A stretch of DNA of 64,000 nucleotides from Aurantimicrobium photophilum (GTDB lineage: Bacteria; Actinomycetota; Actinomycetes; Actinomycetales; Microbacteriaceae). Made by a program: the position numbers and the translations under genes. The stretch is taken from contig NZ_CP023994.1 of assembly GCF_003194085.1 (NCBI RefSeq), positions 372,001 through 436,000 on the forward strand. The letters run 5' to 3'. The first letter of the stretch is position 1, and every line of letters begins with the position of its first letter. Positions 15,899 through 24,869 of this stretch are shown piece by piece. The notes under the pieces are model-generated. The model saw only the letters and a list, made by a program, of their open reading frames with translations. It searched no databases and was not told the origin of the DNA.

Positions 15899-16147
15899 TT
15901 AGCTAGCGCGACGTGCACGTGCAGCGCGACGCTTGAGAGCGCGACGCTCGTCTTCACTGAGGCCACCCCATACGCCAGAGTCCTGACCGGTCTCGAGAGC
16001 GTACTGAAGGCACATCTCGGTGACGGTGCAGCGAGAGCAGACAACCTTTGCCTTGTCGATCTGGTCGACAGCGGGGCCGGTGTTACCTACTGGGAAGAAC
16101 AGCTCTGGGTCTACTGTGAGACAAGCTGCGTCATTACGCCAATCCAT
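15899..16147 (-). CDS. whiB1: WhiB-family iron-sulfur transcription regulator, WhiB1 type
   Basis: 82 residues. Cys9, Cys37, Cys40 and Cys46 ligate the [4Fe-4S] cluster. The order MDWR, DPELFFPVGNTGPA, GVWGG and SEDERRALKRR is that of WhiB1/WhmE, an essential regulator that binds the primary sigma factor and reacts with NO in mycobacteria. The C-terminal basic tail (RRAARARRAS) contacts DNA. ATG has AAGGAG 9 nt upstream. Two inverted repeats in the upstream 120 bp suggest complex control. Confidence 0.93.
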   Translation of the reverse strand: MDWRNDAACLTVDPELFFPVGNTGPAVDQIDKAKVVCSRCTVTEMCLQYALETGQDSGVWGGLSEDERRALKRRAARARRAS

Positions 16148-16192
16148 GGGGATACTCCTTGTTTGCGGGCATGGGAAAAACCAAGTGAAGAT

Positions 16193-16263
16193 GCATTCGG
16201 ACTAATAAACGAATGCGTGTCGAGAGCCAGTCCCAAGCAATATTCAGAGCGAATATTTGCTTG
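16193..16263. promoter_or_regulatory. Two inverted repeats in the whiB1 upstream region
   Basis: GCATTCG (16193-16199) pairs with CGAATGC (16210-16216). A longer repeat pairs CAAGCAATATTC (16234-16245) with GAATATTTGCTTG (16251-16263), 12 bp with one bulge and a 5-nt loop. Both lie in the 150 bp between divergent whiB1 and the small membrane-protein gene. They could be operators or structured 5' UTR. Confidence 0.5.
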
Positions 16264-16297
16264 CCCACAACGACGTAGGGGCTTATCAACTTAGATA

Positions 16298-16780
16298 ATG
16301 GTTACACGCCTTCAAGTTAAGGTCAAGACTTTTTTCAAAGAAATGCAGGAAATGACCGAAATTACACCTGAAAAACCCAATAATCCGGGCTCAAATGGAC
16401 GCGGACAAAAACGTCGTAGTCCTTTGGCTATCTTCCTAGGTGTGCTGGTGAGCATCGAAGCAATGTTGGTCTCCGCCGGTGCACTCTATTTTCTGAGCAG
16501 AATCTTCCTGGAAACCCCGGATAATCTCACGGGTGCAATTGTGATCTTTGGAATCACACTAGTCATGGCTGTTGGACTTATTGCTACATCCATAGGGACA
16601 TTTAGGGCACAGCCGTGGACCCGTGGGGCGATCCTGACATGGCAAATACTTCAGTTCGCAATTGCTACATCTTTCATACAAGGAATTATTGAATGGCAGC
16701 CTGTGGGATGGACGCTCATCGCTCTATCTTTTGCAACTTGTTTTCTAGTCGTAAAGCAGATGTTGAAACCAACCGACTGA
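16298..16780 (+). CDS. Small four-helix membrane protein, unknown function
   Basis: 160 residues from the first ATG. A basic, Pro/Gly-rich cytosolic N-terminus is followed by four hydrophobic segments (about 44-64, 77-99, 113-128 and 133-150). This size and layout recur in actinobacterial proteins of unknown function. The start is uncertain: ATG 16343 and 16352 are possible, and the TTAGATAATG next to 16298 looks more like a promoter -10 than a leader. No functional motif is visible. Confidence 0.65.
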   Translation: MVTRLQVKVKTFFKEMQEMTEITPEKPNNPGSNGRGQKRRSPLAIFLGVLVSIEAMLVSAGALYFLSRIFLETPDNLTGAIVIFGITLVMAVGLIATSIGTFRAQPWTRGAILTWQILQFAIATSFIQGIIEWQPVGWTLIALSFATCFLVVKQMLKPTD

Positions 16781-16787
16781 ACATAAA

Positions 16788-17111
16788 TTAGGCAATTACT
16801 CCGACACCACTAGCCACGTGGTGTGCGCCACTGCACAACGCGGGCTGGAACGGGCATGCTGGCAATTCGGCAGAGGAGTTGGAAAGTCCAAGTTCTAGAT
16901 TGTGCTCACGGGGAAGTTCTTCAAGAACTCCCTGTAGTGGAGGCCAACTCTGAGGCTCATCGAGATTGAGAGGTCGGGCTACCACCCACTGAACCGCACG
17001 TTCTCCGCGGGGGCCGAATTTGAATGAATCAATAGTGTAGCCGCAACCTGCTTGGTCTAAAGTTTCCAGTACGGATTGTAAAACCAAGAAATCCCCCAAA
17101 AGATGTACCAT
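16788..17111 (-). CDS. Small hypothetical protein
   Basis: 107 residues with no recognised domain. The N-terminal half looks like a compact alpha/beta fold (LLGDFLVLQSVLETLDQAG, RGERAVQWVVARPL). The second half is rich in Pro, Ser and Cys. AAAGGGG lies 6 nt upstream of the ATG, which supports translation. It lies between an XRE regulator gene on the same strand, 68 bp upstream, and a converging membrane-protein gene. Confidence 0.5.
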   Translation of the reverse strand: MVHLLGDFLVLQSVLETLDQAGCGYTIDSFKFGPRGERAVQWVVARPLNLDEPQSWPPLQGVLEELPREHNLELGLSNSSAELPACPFQPALCSGAHHVASGVGVIA

Positions 17112-17132
17112 GACTGCCCCTTTAACTTACCC

Positions 17133-17150
17133 CGTTTTCTCAAGAAAACG
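17133..17150. promoter_or_regulatory. 18-bp inverted repeat, candidate operator of the XRE regulator
   Basis: CGTTTTCT and AGAAAACG form an 8-bp inverted repeat with a 2-bp centre. It lies between the regulator stop and the start of the small hypothetical gene, about 22 bp upstream of that start. The size and symmetry suit an XRE dimer. Confidence 0.4.
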
Positions 17151-17179
17151 ATGATTTGTAGTTTTAGGGGAGAGTAACT

Positions 17180-17413
17180 TTACCCACCGACATGAGCGGT
17201 GAGAAGTTCTTGAGGTTCTACTTCTAGAGCAGCAGAAATGCTGAAGAAGTTAGTCATTGTCGGGGTGTAATGGCCCTGCTCAATGCGATTGATGGTTTTT
17301 CTATCCAGTCCAGCTTTGTGAGCAAGCGCTTCTTGGGAGAGTCCACGACTCTTTCTGAAGTGCTTGATGGCAAGTGCGAACTTGTGCTCGTAGTTGGTGA
17401 TGTCTTCAGACAT
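17180..17413 (-). CDS. XRE-family helix-turn-helix regulator
   Basis: 77 residues, essentially one HTH_3 domain. KHFRKSRGLSQEALAHKAGLDRKTINRIEQGHYTPTMTNFF covers the recognition helix and the following turn. There is no sensor domain. The start is ATG 17411-17413 with AAAGG about 10 nt upstream; a TTG three codons earlier lacks a ribosome site. Targets are unknown; the nearby 18-bp inverted repeat is a candidate. Confidence 0.8.
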   Translation of the reverse strand: MSEDITNYEHKFALAIKHFRKSRGLSQEALAHKAGLDRKTINRIEQGHYTPTMTNFFSISAALEVEPQELLTAHVGG

Positions 17414-17471
17414 CTTTATCAAACCTTTGATTTGGATTTGTACGTATCCTAATAGTAGAGGTTGAGCTGGG

Positions 17472-17939
17472 TTAGAGTCCTAATTTATTGCGAAGGCTAG
17501 CCACGTGACCGGTTGCCTTGACGTTGTAGAGGGGAAGCTCAATCTGTCCGGCCTCGTCAATGACGAAGGTTGAACGAATAACACCCATCACAGTCTTCCC
17601 GTACATCGACTTCTCACCATAAGTAGCGTAAGCGTTGTGGACGGCAAGCTCTGGGTCACTCAGAAGCGGAAAGGTGAGGCTTTCGTTGGTTTCAAACTTC
17701 TTAAGCTTGGCTGGAGCATCTTTGGAAACACCGAGAACAACGTAGCCGGAAGCTGCGAGTGAAGTCAGGCTGTCGCGGAAGTCACAAGCCTGCTTAGTGC
17801 AGCCAGGGGTCGAGGCTGCTGGGTAGAAGTACAGGATGACTTTCTTGCCTGCGTAGTCAGAAAGACTGACGGGGTTACCGTTCTGGTCAGGAAGGGTAAA
17901 TGCGGGTGCTGTGTTTCCAGCTTCAAGGCGTGTACTCAT
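17472..17939 (-). CDS. bcp: Thioredoxin-dependent peroxiredoxin, BCP/PrxQ type
   Basis: 155 residues of the AhpC/TSA fold. It reduces peroxides using thioredoxin or a similar thiol. STPGCTKQACDFRD holds the peroxidatic Cys47 and, five residues on, Cys52, the resolving Cys of the alpha2-type PrxQ group. LYFYPAASTPGC is the usual lead-in. TAACCT on the minus strand (17951-17946) sits 6 nt before the ATG, indicating a leaderless start. Confidence 0.9.
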   Translation of the reverse strand: MSTRLEAGNTAPAFTLPDQNGNPVSLSDYAGKKVILYFYPAASTPGCTKQACDFRDSLTSLAASGYVVLGVSKDAPAKLKKFETNESLTFPLLSDPELAVHNAYATYGEKSMYGKTVMGVIRSTFVIDEAGQIELPLYNVKATGHVASLRNKLGL

Positions 17940-18034
17940 ATGTACAGGTTATTCCTGCAGAGCAAACCCTGCTACTTGGTCTCTGCCAGATAAACTGGAC
18001 ATTCATTCGAAATGGCTAGTTTGAGGTGTGTTAA

Positions 18035-19032
<998 letters not shown>

Positions 19033-19033
<1 letters not shown>

Positions 19034-20430
19034 TGACTGAGTTTGGTAAATCTCTGGGAATCCAGGAGACCAGCATCCCTGGTCTCCTGATTCTTGACCT
19101 CCCCGTTCACGGAGACTCGCGAGGTTGGTTCAAAGAGAACTGGCAGAGAGAGAAGATGCGTGCTGCTGGACTTCCAGATTTTGGGCCTGTACAAAACAAC
19201 ATTTCTTTCAATGACGAAATAGGTGTGACCCGCGGTATTCATGCTGAACCCTGGGACAAGTTTGTATCAGTCGCCAGCGGCAAAATATTCGGTGCATGGG
19301 TTGATCTGCGTGAAGGGGAGTCATTTGGCTCCGTCTTCACAGCAGAAATTGATGCTTCGACAGCAGTATTCGTGCCACGAGGTGTTGCGAACTCTTACCA
19401 AACTCTCGAGGCGGACACTGCATATGTCTATCTCGTCAACGACCACTGGAGTCCAGACGCCGAATACACTTTTGTGAATTTGGCAGATGAAACCATTGGT
19501 ATTCAATGGCCTATTCCACTAGAGAACGCGCTTCTTTCTGAGAAAGACCAAGCACACCCTCGTCTAGATGCCGTAGTACCCATGAGGCCCAAGAAGACCT
19601 TGGTTCTAGGGGCAAACGGACAATTGGGATTAGCACTTCGCAAAGTAATGCCGGAGGCTGATTTTGCCACTCGTGAAGAGTTTGATGTTACAACCCACTC
19701 TGCCTACGTGTCATTCCCCTGGAGACAATACGACACTGTTATTAATGCCTCAGCATTTACTGCAGTAGATGCTGCTGAAACTCCTGAAGGCCGAGCTTCT
19801 GCATGGAAAACAAATGTCACGGCAGTTGGTTGGCTGGCCAAAGCCTGCACTGAAAACCGAATTACATTGGTGCATATCTCCAGTGACTACGTCTTTGATG
19901 GCTCCGCTACATTGCCATACCGTGAAGACGAGCCATTGAGTCCTCTCGGTGTCTACGGCCAGACAAAAGCTGCTGCAGATGCACTCGTTGAAACCGTCCC
20001 ACAGCATTTCGTTCTCCGCACAAGCTGGGTCATTGGAGAAGGGGACAATTTCGTTCGCACCATGGCCTCACTCGCAGAACGAGGGATCAAACCTTCTGTA
20101 GTGAACGATCAAGTTGGCAGATTGACCTTCACCCAAGATCTTGCAGCTGCTATTCAGCACTTACTGGCGACTAGGCCTGCCTATGGGGTCTACAACCTCA
20201 GCAATGAGGGACCTGCTTCCAGCTGGGCAGATATCGCCTCACAGGTCTATGAATTGTTAGGTCATCATTCTGGTGATGTCACCGGAGTTACTACCGCAGA
20301 ATATTTTGCGGGCAAAGAGGGAATTGCTCCTCGTCCACTCAACAGCATGCTTGATCTGTCAAAGATCATTAGCACGGGATTGTCTCCGGCTTCATGGCAA
20401 GAGAGACTTCAGCAGTATCTCTCTAGCTGA
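19033..20430 (+). CDS. rfbCD: Fused dTDP-4-dehydrorhamnose 3,5-epimerase and reductase
   Basis: 465 residues, two enzymes in one chain. Residues 1 to about 185 are an RmlC-type cupin (DSRGWFKENW, TRGIHAEPWDKFVSVASGKIFGAWVD, VPRGVANSY). From 188 on is an RmlD-type reductase with the NADPH loop LGANGQLG (192-199) and YGQTK as YxxxK. Together they finish dTDP-L-rhamnose from the RfbB product. Such fusions occur in other actinobacteria. Its stop directly abuts the stop of convergent galE. Confidence 0.92.
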
Positions 20431-21447
20431 TTAGTATCCTTGGGGGTTTTGGGACTGCCATCTCCAGGCATCCGCGCATGCTTCTGAGATATCGCGAGTT
20501 GAAGACCATCCCAAGAGCTTCTTAGCCAGTGAAGTATCTGCATAACACGCAGCAATGTCGCCAGGACGACGTGGAGTGACTGCGTAGGGAATTGGGCTTC
20601 CAACTACAGCTTCAAAGGCCGTGAGGAGTTCAAATACAGATGTTCCTTGTCCAGTTCCAAGGTTGACGGCGTGGAACCCTGGTTCTGAAAGACCCAGTGC
20701 AGCTACGTGACCTTCGGCAACGTCCATCACGTGGATATAGTCGCGAATACCCGTGCCGTCTGCAGTGTCATAGTCATCACCGAATACGGAGAGCTCAGAG
20801 AGCTTCCCGGATGCCACCTGGGTGATGTATGGCGCCAGATTGTTGGGAATCCCTGCGGGATCTTCACCAATCCTGCCGCTTTTGTGGGCGCCAATGGGGT
20901 TGAAGTAGCGCAAAGCAATCGCTTGGAAAGCTGAATTCGCTGCAACGGTGTCTGTGAGAATGCGTTCACACACAAATTTTGTATAGCCGTAGGGGTTGGT
21001 AATTCCCTCACCTGTCTTAGACGATTCGGTCAGAGGGAGTTCTGTTGAGCTTCCATATACCGTGGCTGAAGAGCTGAAAATGACTTTTGGGGGAGCTGAG
21101 CTCGTTGAGGCATTGATTGCTTTGAGCAGCGAAACCGTGGATCCGATGTTGTTTTCGTAATACTTCAACGGGTTGGCAACTGATTCACCGACTGCCTTAA
21201 ATCCTGCAAAATGCAAGATGGCATCAAAAGATTGCTCGCGCAAAAATGAATGGAACTCGTGCTCATCACATAAATCAATGTTGTGGAACTCAATTGGTTT
21301 GCCTGTGATCTCAGAGACTCTGTTCAGGGACTCAACTGAACTGTTGCTTAGGTTGTCAACGACGACAGGGATGTGTCCTTGTTCTAGCAAAGCTAGCACC
21401 GTGTGAGAGCCGATGTACCCGGCCCCACCTGTTACTAAAACTCTCAC
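20431..21447 (-). CDS. galE: UDP-glucose 4-epimerase
   Basis: 338 residues, the family's normal length. It interconverts UDP-glucose and UDP-galactose. GGAGYIGSHT at the N-terminus binds NAD; SSSATVYG and YGYTK carry the catalytic Ser and Tyr/Lys. RPGDIAACYAD is the C-terminal family mark. GTG start, 14 bp after rsgA on the same strand, so it may be the last gene of an aroA-rsgA-galE transcript. It likely supplies galactose units to the nearby surface glycan loci. Confidence 0.92.
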   Translation of the reverse strand: MRVLVTGGAGYIGSHTVLALLEQGHIPVVVDNLSNSSVESLNRVSEITGKPIEFHNIDLCDEHEFHSFLREQSFDAILHFAGFKAVGESVANPLKYYENNIGSTVSLLKAINASTSSAPPKVIFSSSATVYGSSTELPLTESSKTGEGITNPYGYTKFVCERILTDTVAANSAFQAIALRYFNPIGAHKSGRIGEDPAGIPNNLAPYITQVASGKLSELSVFGDDYDTADGTGIRDYIHVMDVAEGHVAALGLSEPGFHAVNLGTGQGTSVFELLTAFEAVVGSPIPYAVTPRRPGDIAACYADTSLAKKLLGWSSTRDISEACADAWRWQSQNPQGY

Positions 21448-21461
21448 AATTCCCCCGAACC

Positions 21462-22496
21462 CTAAAGAGATTTAAACGTCAAAAGCAAGCGCTGTAAAGA
21501 ATCAATTCTGTGAGCGCCATTAGCTCCCAGTATCCCATCTGCAAGAGCTTCATTGAGTGCGCAATCTGGAGCGTCAGAGAGGTGCGAGCATCCACGAGGA
21601 CATTTCTCAGCTAGTTCAGTTAAGTCGCTGAATGAGCCCAAGATGTTGTCAGGGTTCACGTGCCCGAGGCCGAATGAACGAATACCGGGGGTGTCAATAA
21701 TCCAGCCGTTCCCGAAAGAAGACTCCAACTTGAAACAGATACTTGAGCTTGAGGTGTGACGGCCACGGCCGGTCACTTCGTTGACATGGCCAGTAGCGCG
21801 GTGTGCTCCCGGAACTAGAACGTTGACCAGAGTGGATTTCCCCACGCCGGAGTGGCCCACAGCCACAGTTGTGTGTCCTGCAAGGGCCTGCTGGAGCTCC
21901 TCAAGAGGAACTTGATCAGTACCACTTCGGAAGATGGGAACATCAAGCCCGGCAAAGTTTGCCAGGAATTCAGAAGGATCATGGGTGTCACACTTCGTGA
22001 TGACAATGAGTGGCTTAATTCCTGCATCAAAAGCAGCGACCAGATAGCGGTCTACCAAACGAACCCGTGGTTCAGGGTTTGCTGCAGCAATCACAATCAA
22101 CAGCTGGTCAGCGTTGGCAACAATAACGCGTTCCACTTCGTCAGTGTCATCTGCACTACGACGGAGAACTGTAGACCTTGGGTCGACGCGAACAATTCGT
22201 CCCAGGCTGCCAGGTTCCCCCGTGACATCGCCAACCACGTTGACGAAATCACCAATAACGATGGCGTTCTTACTGAGTTCGCGGGCACGTGAACACGTGA
22301 CGGGTATCTCATTGATGAGAACGGTGTATCGACCACGGTCAACTCCTGTCACCATTCCGGTAACGGCGTCAGCGTGGTCGGGACGGGTTTTGGTGCGGGG
22401 CTTATTTGCTTTGGGGTTCGGACGAATCCGAATGTCTGACTCGTCGTATTGCTCACCGAGTGAGTTCTCGTCAGAGTTTGCAGACCACCAACTCAT
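21462..22496 (-). CDS. rsgA: Ribosome small-subunit-dependent GTPase A
   Basis: 344 residues. The permuted GTPase order is seen: G4 (ITKCD), G1 (GHSGVGKSTLVN), then G3 (DTPGIRSF), preceded by an OB-fold and followed by a zinc knuckle (CPRGCSHLSDAPDC). It acts late in 30S maturation. The start is ATG 22494-22496, which overlaps the aroA stop as ATGA; a longer frame runs back into aroA and is not needed. Confidence 0.93.
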   Translation of the reverse strand: MSWWSANSDENSLGEQYDESDIRIRPNPKANKPRTKTRPDHADAVTGMVTGVDRGRYTVLINEIPVTCSRARELSKNAIVIGDFVNVVGDVTGEPGSLGRIVRVDPRSTVLRRSADDTDEVERVIVANADQLLIVIAAANPEPRVRLVDRYLVAAFDAGIKPLIVITKCDTHDPSEFLANFAGLDVPIFRSGTDQVPLEELQQALAGHTTVAVGHSGVGKSTLVNVLVPGAHRATGHVNEVTGRGRHTSSSSICFKLESSFGNGWIIDTPGIRSFGLGHVNPDNILGSFSDLTELAEKCPRGCSHLSDAPDCALNEALADGILGANGAHRIDSLQRLLLTFKSL

Positions 22497-23872
22497 GAGT
22501 GAGAAGACTCCACAAGTGATGACCACAGTTCAGGGAATTCAGGCAGGGTCTTTGACGTTGTACCAATGTTTTCTATCTCAACACCAGGCACGACAAGGCC
22601 AATAATGGCTCCAGATGTGGCCATGCGGTGGTCTTCGTAGCTCAACCACACTCCGCCATGGAGTTCGGCGGGTTCAATCTGGAGCCCATCCTCGAGCTCA
22701 GTAACCTTGCCGCCAAGTTTGTTTAATTCATTGGCGAGTGCTGCCAAGCGGTCTGTTTCATGGTGGCGAATGTGGCCAATGCCTGTGATCGTGCTGGGAG
22801 TTGTTGCCAGAGCAGCAATTGCCACGATTGCAGGGGCAAGTTCGCCTCCGGTGGTGAGGTCAAGTGTGATGCCGTGCACCACAGGGTTTCCTGCTTCGTC
22901 ACTCTTTCCTGTGACGGTCACCTTGTCACCATCACGAGAGACAGTTGCACCAAAGAGAGGCAAGATCTCAAGTAAGTCGTTGCCCACCTGAGTGGTTTCA
23001 ATAGGCCAACCTGAAATGGTGACAGATCCGCCAGTCACAACTGCAGCAGCCAAGAATGGCGCTGCGTTGGAAAGATCTGGCTCGATCTGAACATTAACGG
23101 CAGAAATGTGGCCTGGCTTGACTATCCAACGGCCAACTTCGGGGCTTTCGACCTTTACTCCACGAGCACGGAGCACCTCGATGGTCATCTCTATGTGGGG
23201 GAGGCTAGGGAGTCGCTCGCCGGAGTGGGTGAGATCAAGCCCGTTTTCAAAGCGAGCGGCAGAAAGCAACAAACCAGAGACAAACTGACTAGAACTCGAT
23301 GCATCAATGGTGAGTGCACCACCGGCTACGTTTCCAGTTCCATGAACAGTGAATGGCAGGCTGCCACGACCTTCATCTGCCACATCCACGCCTAAAGCGC
23401 GGAGCGAGGAGATAGTGGTAGCCATAGGGCGACGACGCGCACCTTCATCGCCATCAAAAGTGGTGGGTCCCAGAGCTAAAGATGCCACGGGAGGAATGAA
23501 ACGCATGACCGTGCCAGCTAGACCACAATCAATGGTGGTTGATCCAATCAGTTCACCAGGGGTGATTTTCCAATCAGGACCGAAAGCACCTTCTCCTGGA
23601 ACTTCAACGATTTCTGCGCCTAGGGACCTCAGCGCCTCGATCATGAGTCGACTGTCTCGTGAATGAAGGGGTCTCTTGATTGTCGAAGGACCATCCGCCA
23701 GAGCAGCAAGAACGAGTTCACGGTTAGTCAACGACTTGGAACCTGGGATTTGAAGCTCTCCAGTAACAGGTTGGCTAGCCTGAGGGGCCTTCCAGTGGCC
23801 TGATACGACACCTGGGACGTCGTTTGACCCGTAAGGGTCAAATTCAGGCCGGGAATAAGGAGAGGTCAACAT
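22493..23872 (-). CDS. aroA: 3-phosphoshikimate 1-carboxyvinyltransferase (EPSP synthase)
   Basis: 459 residues. It joins PEP to shikimate-3-phosphate in the chorismate pathway. GSKSLTNRELVLAALA carries the S3P/PEP-binding Lys and Ser, DGDEGARRRPM the conserved Arg/Asp loop, and DHRMATSGAIIGL the C-terminal motif. ATG with TAACCT 7 nt upstream suggests a leaderless message. The -35 of the opposing sigH promoter lies in its first seven codons. Confidence 0.95.
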   Translation of the reverse strand: MLTSPYSRPEFDPYGSNDVPGVVSGHWKAPQASQPVTGELQIPGSKSLTNRELVLAALADGPSTIKRPLHSRDSRLMIEALRSLGAEIVEVPGEGAFGPDWKITPGELIGSTTIDCGLAGTVMRFIPPVASLALGPTTFDGDEGARRRPMATTISSLRALGVDVADEGRGSLPFTVHGTGNVAGGALTIDASSSSQFVSGLLLSAARFENGLDLTHSGERLPSLPHIEMTIEVLRARGVKVESPEVGRWIVKPGHISAVNVQIEPDLSNAAPFLAAAVVTGGSVTISGWPIETTQVGNDLLEILPLFGATVSRDGDKVTVTGKSDEAGNPVVHGITLDLTTGGELAPAIVAIAALATTPSTITGIGHIRHHETDRLAALANELNKLGGKVTELEDGLQIEPAELHGGVWLSYEDHRMATSGAIIGLVVPGVEIENIGTTSKTLPEFPELWSSLVESSHS

Positions 23873-23877
23873 TTGTT
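23852..23877 (+). promoter_or_regulatory. SigR-type autoregulatory promoter of sigH-rsrA
   Basis: GGAAT (23852-23856), exactly 18 bp, then GTT (23875-23877) matches the consensus of the SigR/SigH redox regulon. It points towards sigH, whose ATG is at 23915 with AGGAG at 23901-23905. The -35 lies inside aroA, and GTT falls between the aroA -10 (TAACCT, 23885-23880 on the minus strand) and the aroA ATG. Confidence 0.75.
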
Positions 23878-23914
23878 CTAGGTTATCGAGGATTTAGCAG
23901 AGGAGTGGGCGCTT

Positions 23915-24538
23915 ATGGCTGGTTCACTCACGTTGGACAGGGCAGGCGTAGGCTTACAACAGATGACTACCGCACCCTCTGCCAAAAGCGCACTGTTTGA
24001 AGAACAGGCCATGGAGCATATTGACAAGCTCTATGCCCATGCCATGCGCAAGACCGGCAACCGCGTAGACGCCAATGATTTGGTGCAAGAAACCTATCTC
24101 AAAGCCTTTGCTGCCTTTGATCAGTTCCAACAGGGAACAAACATCAAAGCCTGGCTGCACCGCATTCTTGAGAATACCTACATCAACCAATACCGCAAGC
24201 TCCAGAACCAGCCCTTTTATTCACCACTTGAGGAATTAGAAGACTGGCAACTCGGAGATGCAGAGAGCAGAACGGCTACTTCCAGCCGTTCTGCAGAGGC
24301 AGAGGCGATTGATCACTTGCCTGCAAGTGCTGTCAAAGACGCACTGCAGGCGATTCCTGAAGACTTCAGAGCTGCTGTCTACTTAGTAGATGTTGAGGGG
24401 TACAGTTACCAGGAGGTAGCCGACATCATGGACACTCCCACGGGGACAGTCATGAGCAGACTTCACCGCGGAAGAAAGCTACTCCGTGAACAATTAGCTG
24501 ACTATGCACGCGAGCAAGGCATTGGAAAGGGCAAGTAA
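23915..24538 (+). CDS. sigH: ECF RNA polymerase sigma factor, SigR/SigH type
   Basis: 207 residues. Region 2 runs from about 30 to 100 ([31 protein letters not shown]). Region 4 covers about 145-195 ([42 protein letters not shown]). It directs thiol-oxidative and heat-stress genes in actinobacteria. The next gene, overlapping by one base, is its redox-sensing anti-sigma factor. A further ATG 16 codons in (23963) is possible, but the ribosome site fits 23915. A consensus SigR promoter upstream indicates autoregulation. Confidence 0.92.
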   Translation: MAGSLTLDRAGVGLQQMTTAPSAKSALFEEQAMEHIDKLYAHAMRKTGNRVDANDLVQETYLKAFAAFDQFQQGTNIKAWLHRILENTYINQYRKLQNQPFYSPLEELEDWQLGDAESRTATSSRSAEAEAIDHLPASAVKDALQAIPEDFRAAVYLVDVEGYSYQEVADIMDTPTGTVMSRLHRGRKLLREQLADYAREQGIGKGK

Positions 24539-24777
24539 TGGGTGACTGCGGTTGCGACAAGGCCAAGAAGGACCTTGAAGAGTATCTCCACAACGAATTA
24601 TGTAGCGAAGAGGCTGCAGATATTCGTGCACACATGGAGAACTGTGTTGATTGCTCAGATGAACACCGCGTCGGTGTCGTGCTGACCGAAGCTGTGAAAC
24701 GCGCATGCGAAGAGACGGCACCAGAAGAGCTGAAGTCTGAGGTCCTAGAGAAACTGCGCAGTATGCAGCAGCATTAA
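24538..24777 (+). CDS. rsrA: Zinc anti-sigma factor of the RsrA (mycothiol system) type
   Basis: 79 residues. Cys6, His32, Cys36 and Cys39 reproduce the zinc-ligand spacing of RsrA (26 residues, then Hx3Cx2C). Zn-bound RsrA holds SigR; disulfide formation releases it. Further cysteines at 4, 22 and 55 could join the redox switch. It is the last gene before an IS30 insertion. Confidence 0.9.
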   Translation: MGDCGCDKAKKDLEEYLHNELCSEEAADIRAHMENCVDCSDEHRVGVVLTEAVKRACEETAPEELKSEVLEKLRSMQQH

Positions 24778-24826
24778 TTCTTAATTGGTTTAACGAACAA
24801 TGCCCGCGAAATTACTTGGGTTCTAA

Positions 24827-24869
24827 TGGTCGTTGCAACACTCCATCTTTTTGGAGGTTGCAACGACCA
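24827..24869 (+). promoter_or_regulatory. IRL hairpin covering the transposase ribosome site
   Basis: TGGTCGTTGCAAC (24827-24839) pairs with GTTGCAACGACCA (24857-24869), and CTCC (24841-24844) with GGAG (24853-24856): 17 bp with one bulged A. The right arm contains the Shine-Dalgarno GGAGG (24853-24857) and reaches the first base of the ATG. A transcript entering from sigH-rsrA would carry both arms and hide the start site. Confidence 0.6.

Noticed and set aside
22497-22526. Longer start of rsgA inside aroA
   Set aside because: The ten extra residues translate aroA sequence in another frame; the ATGA overlap at 22493-22496 is the usual coupling.
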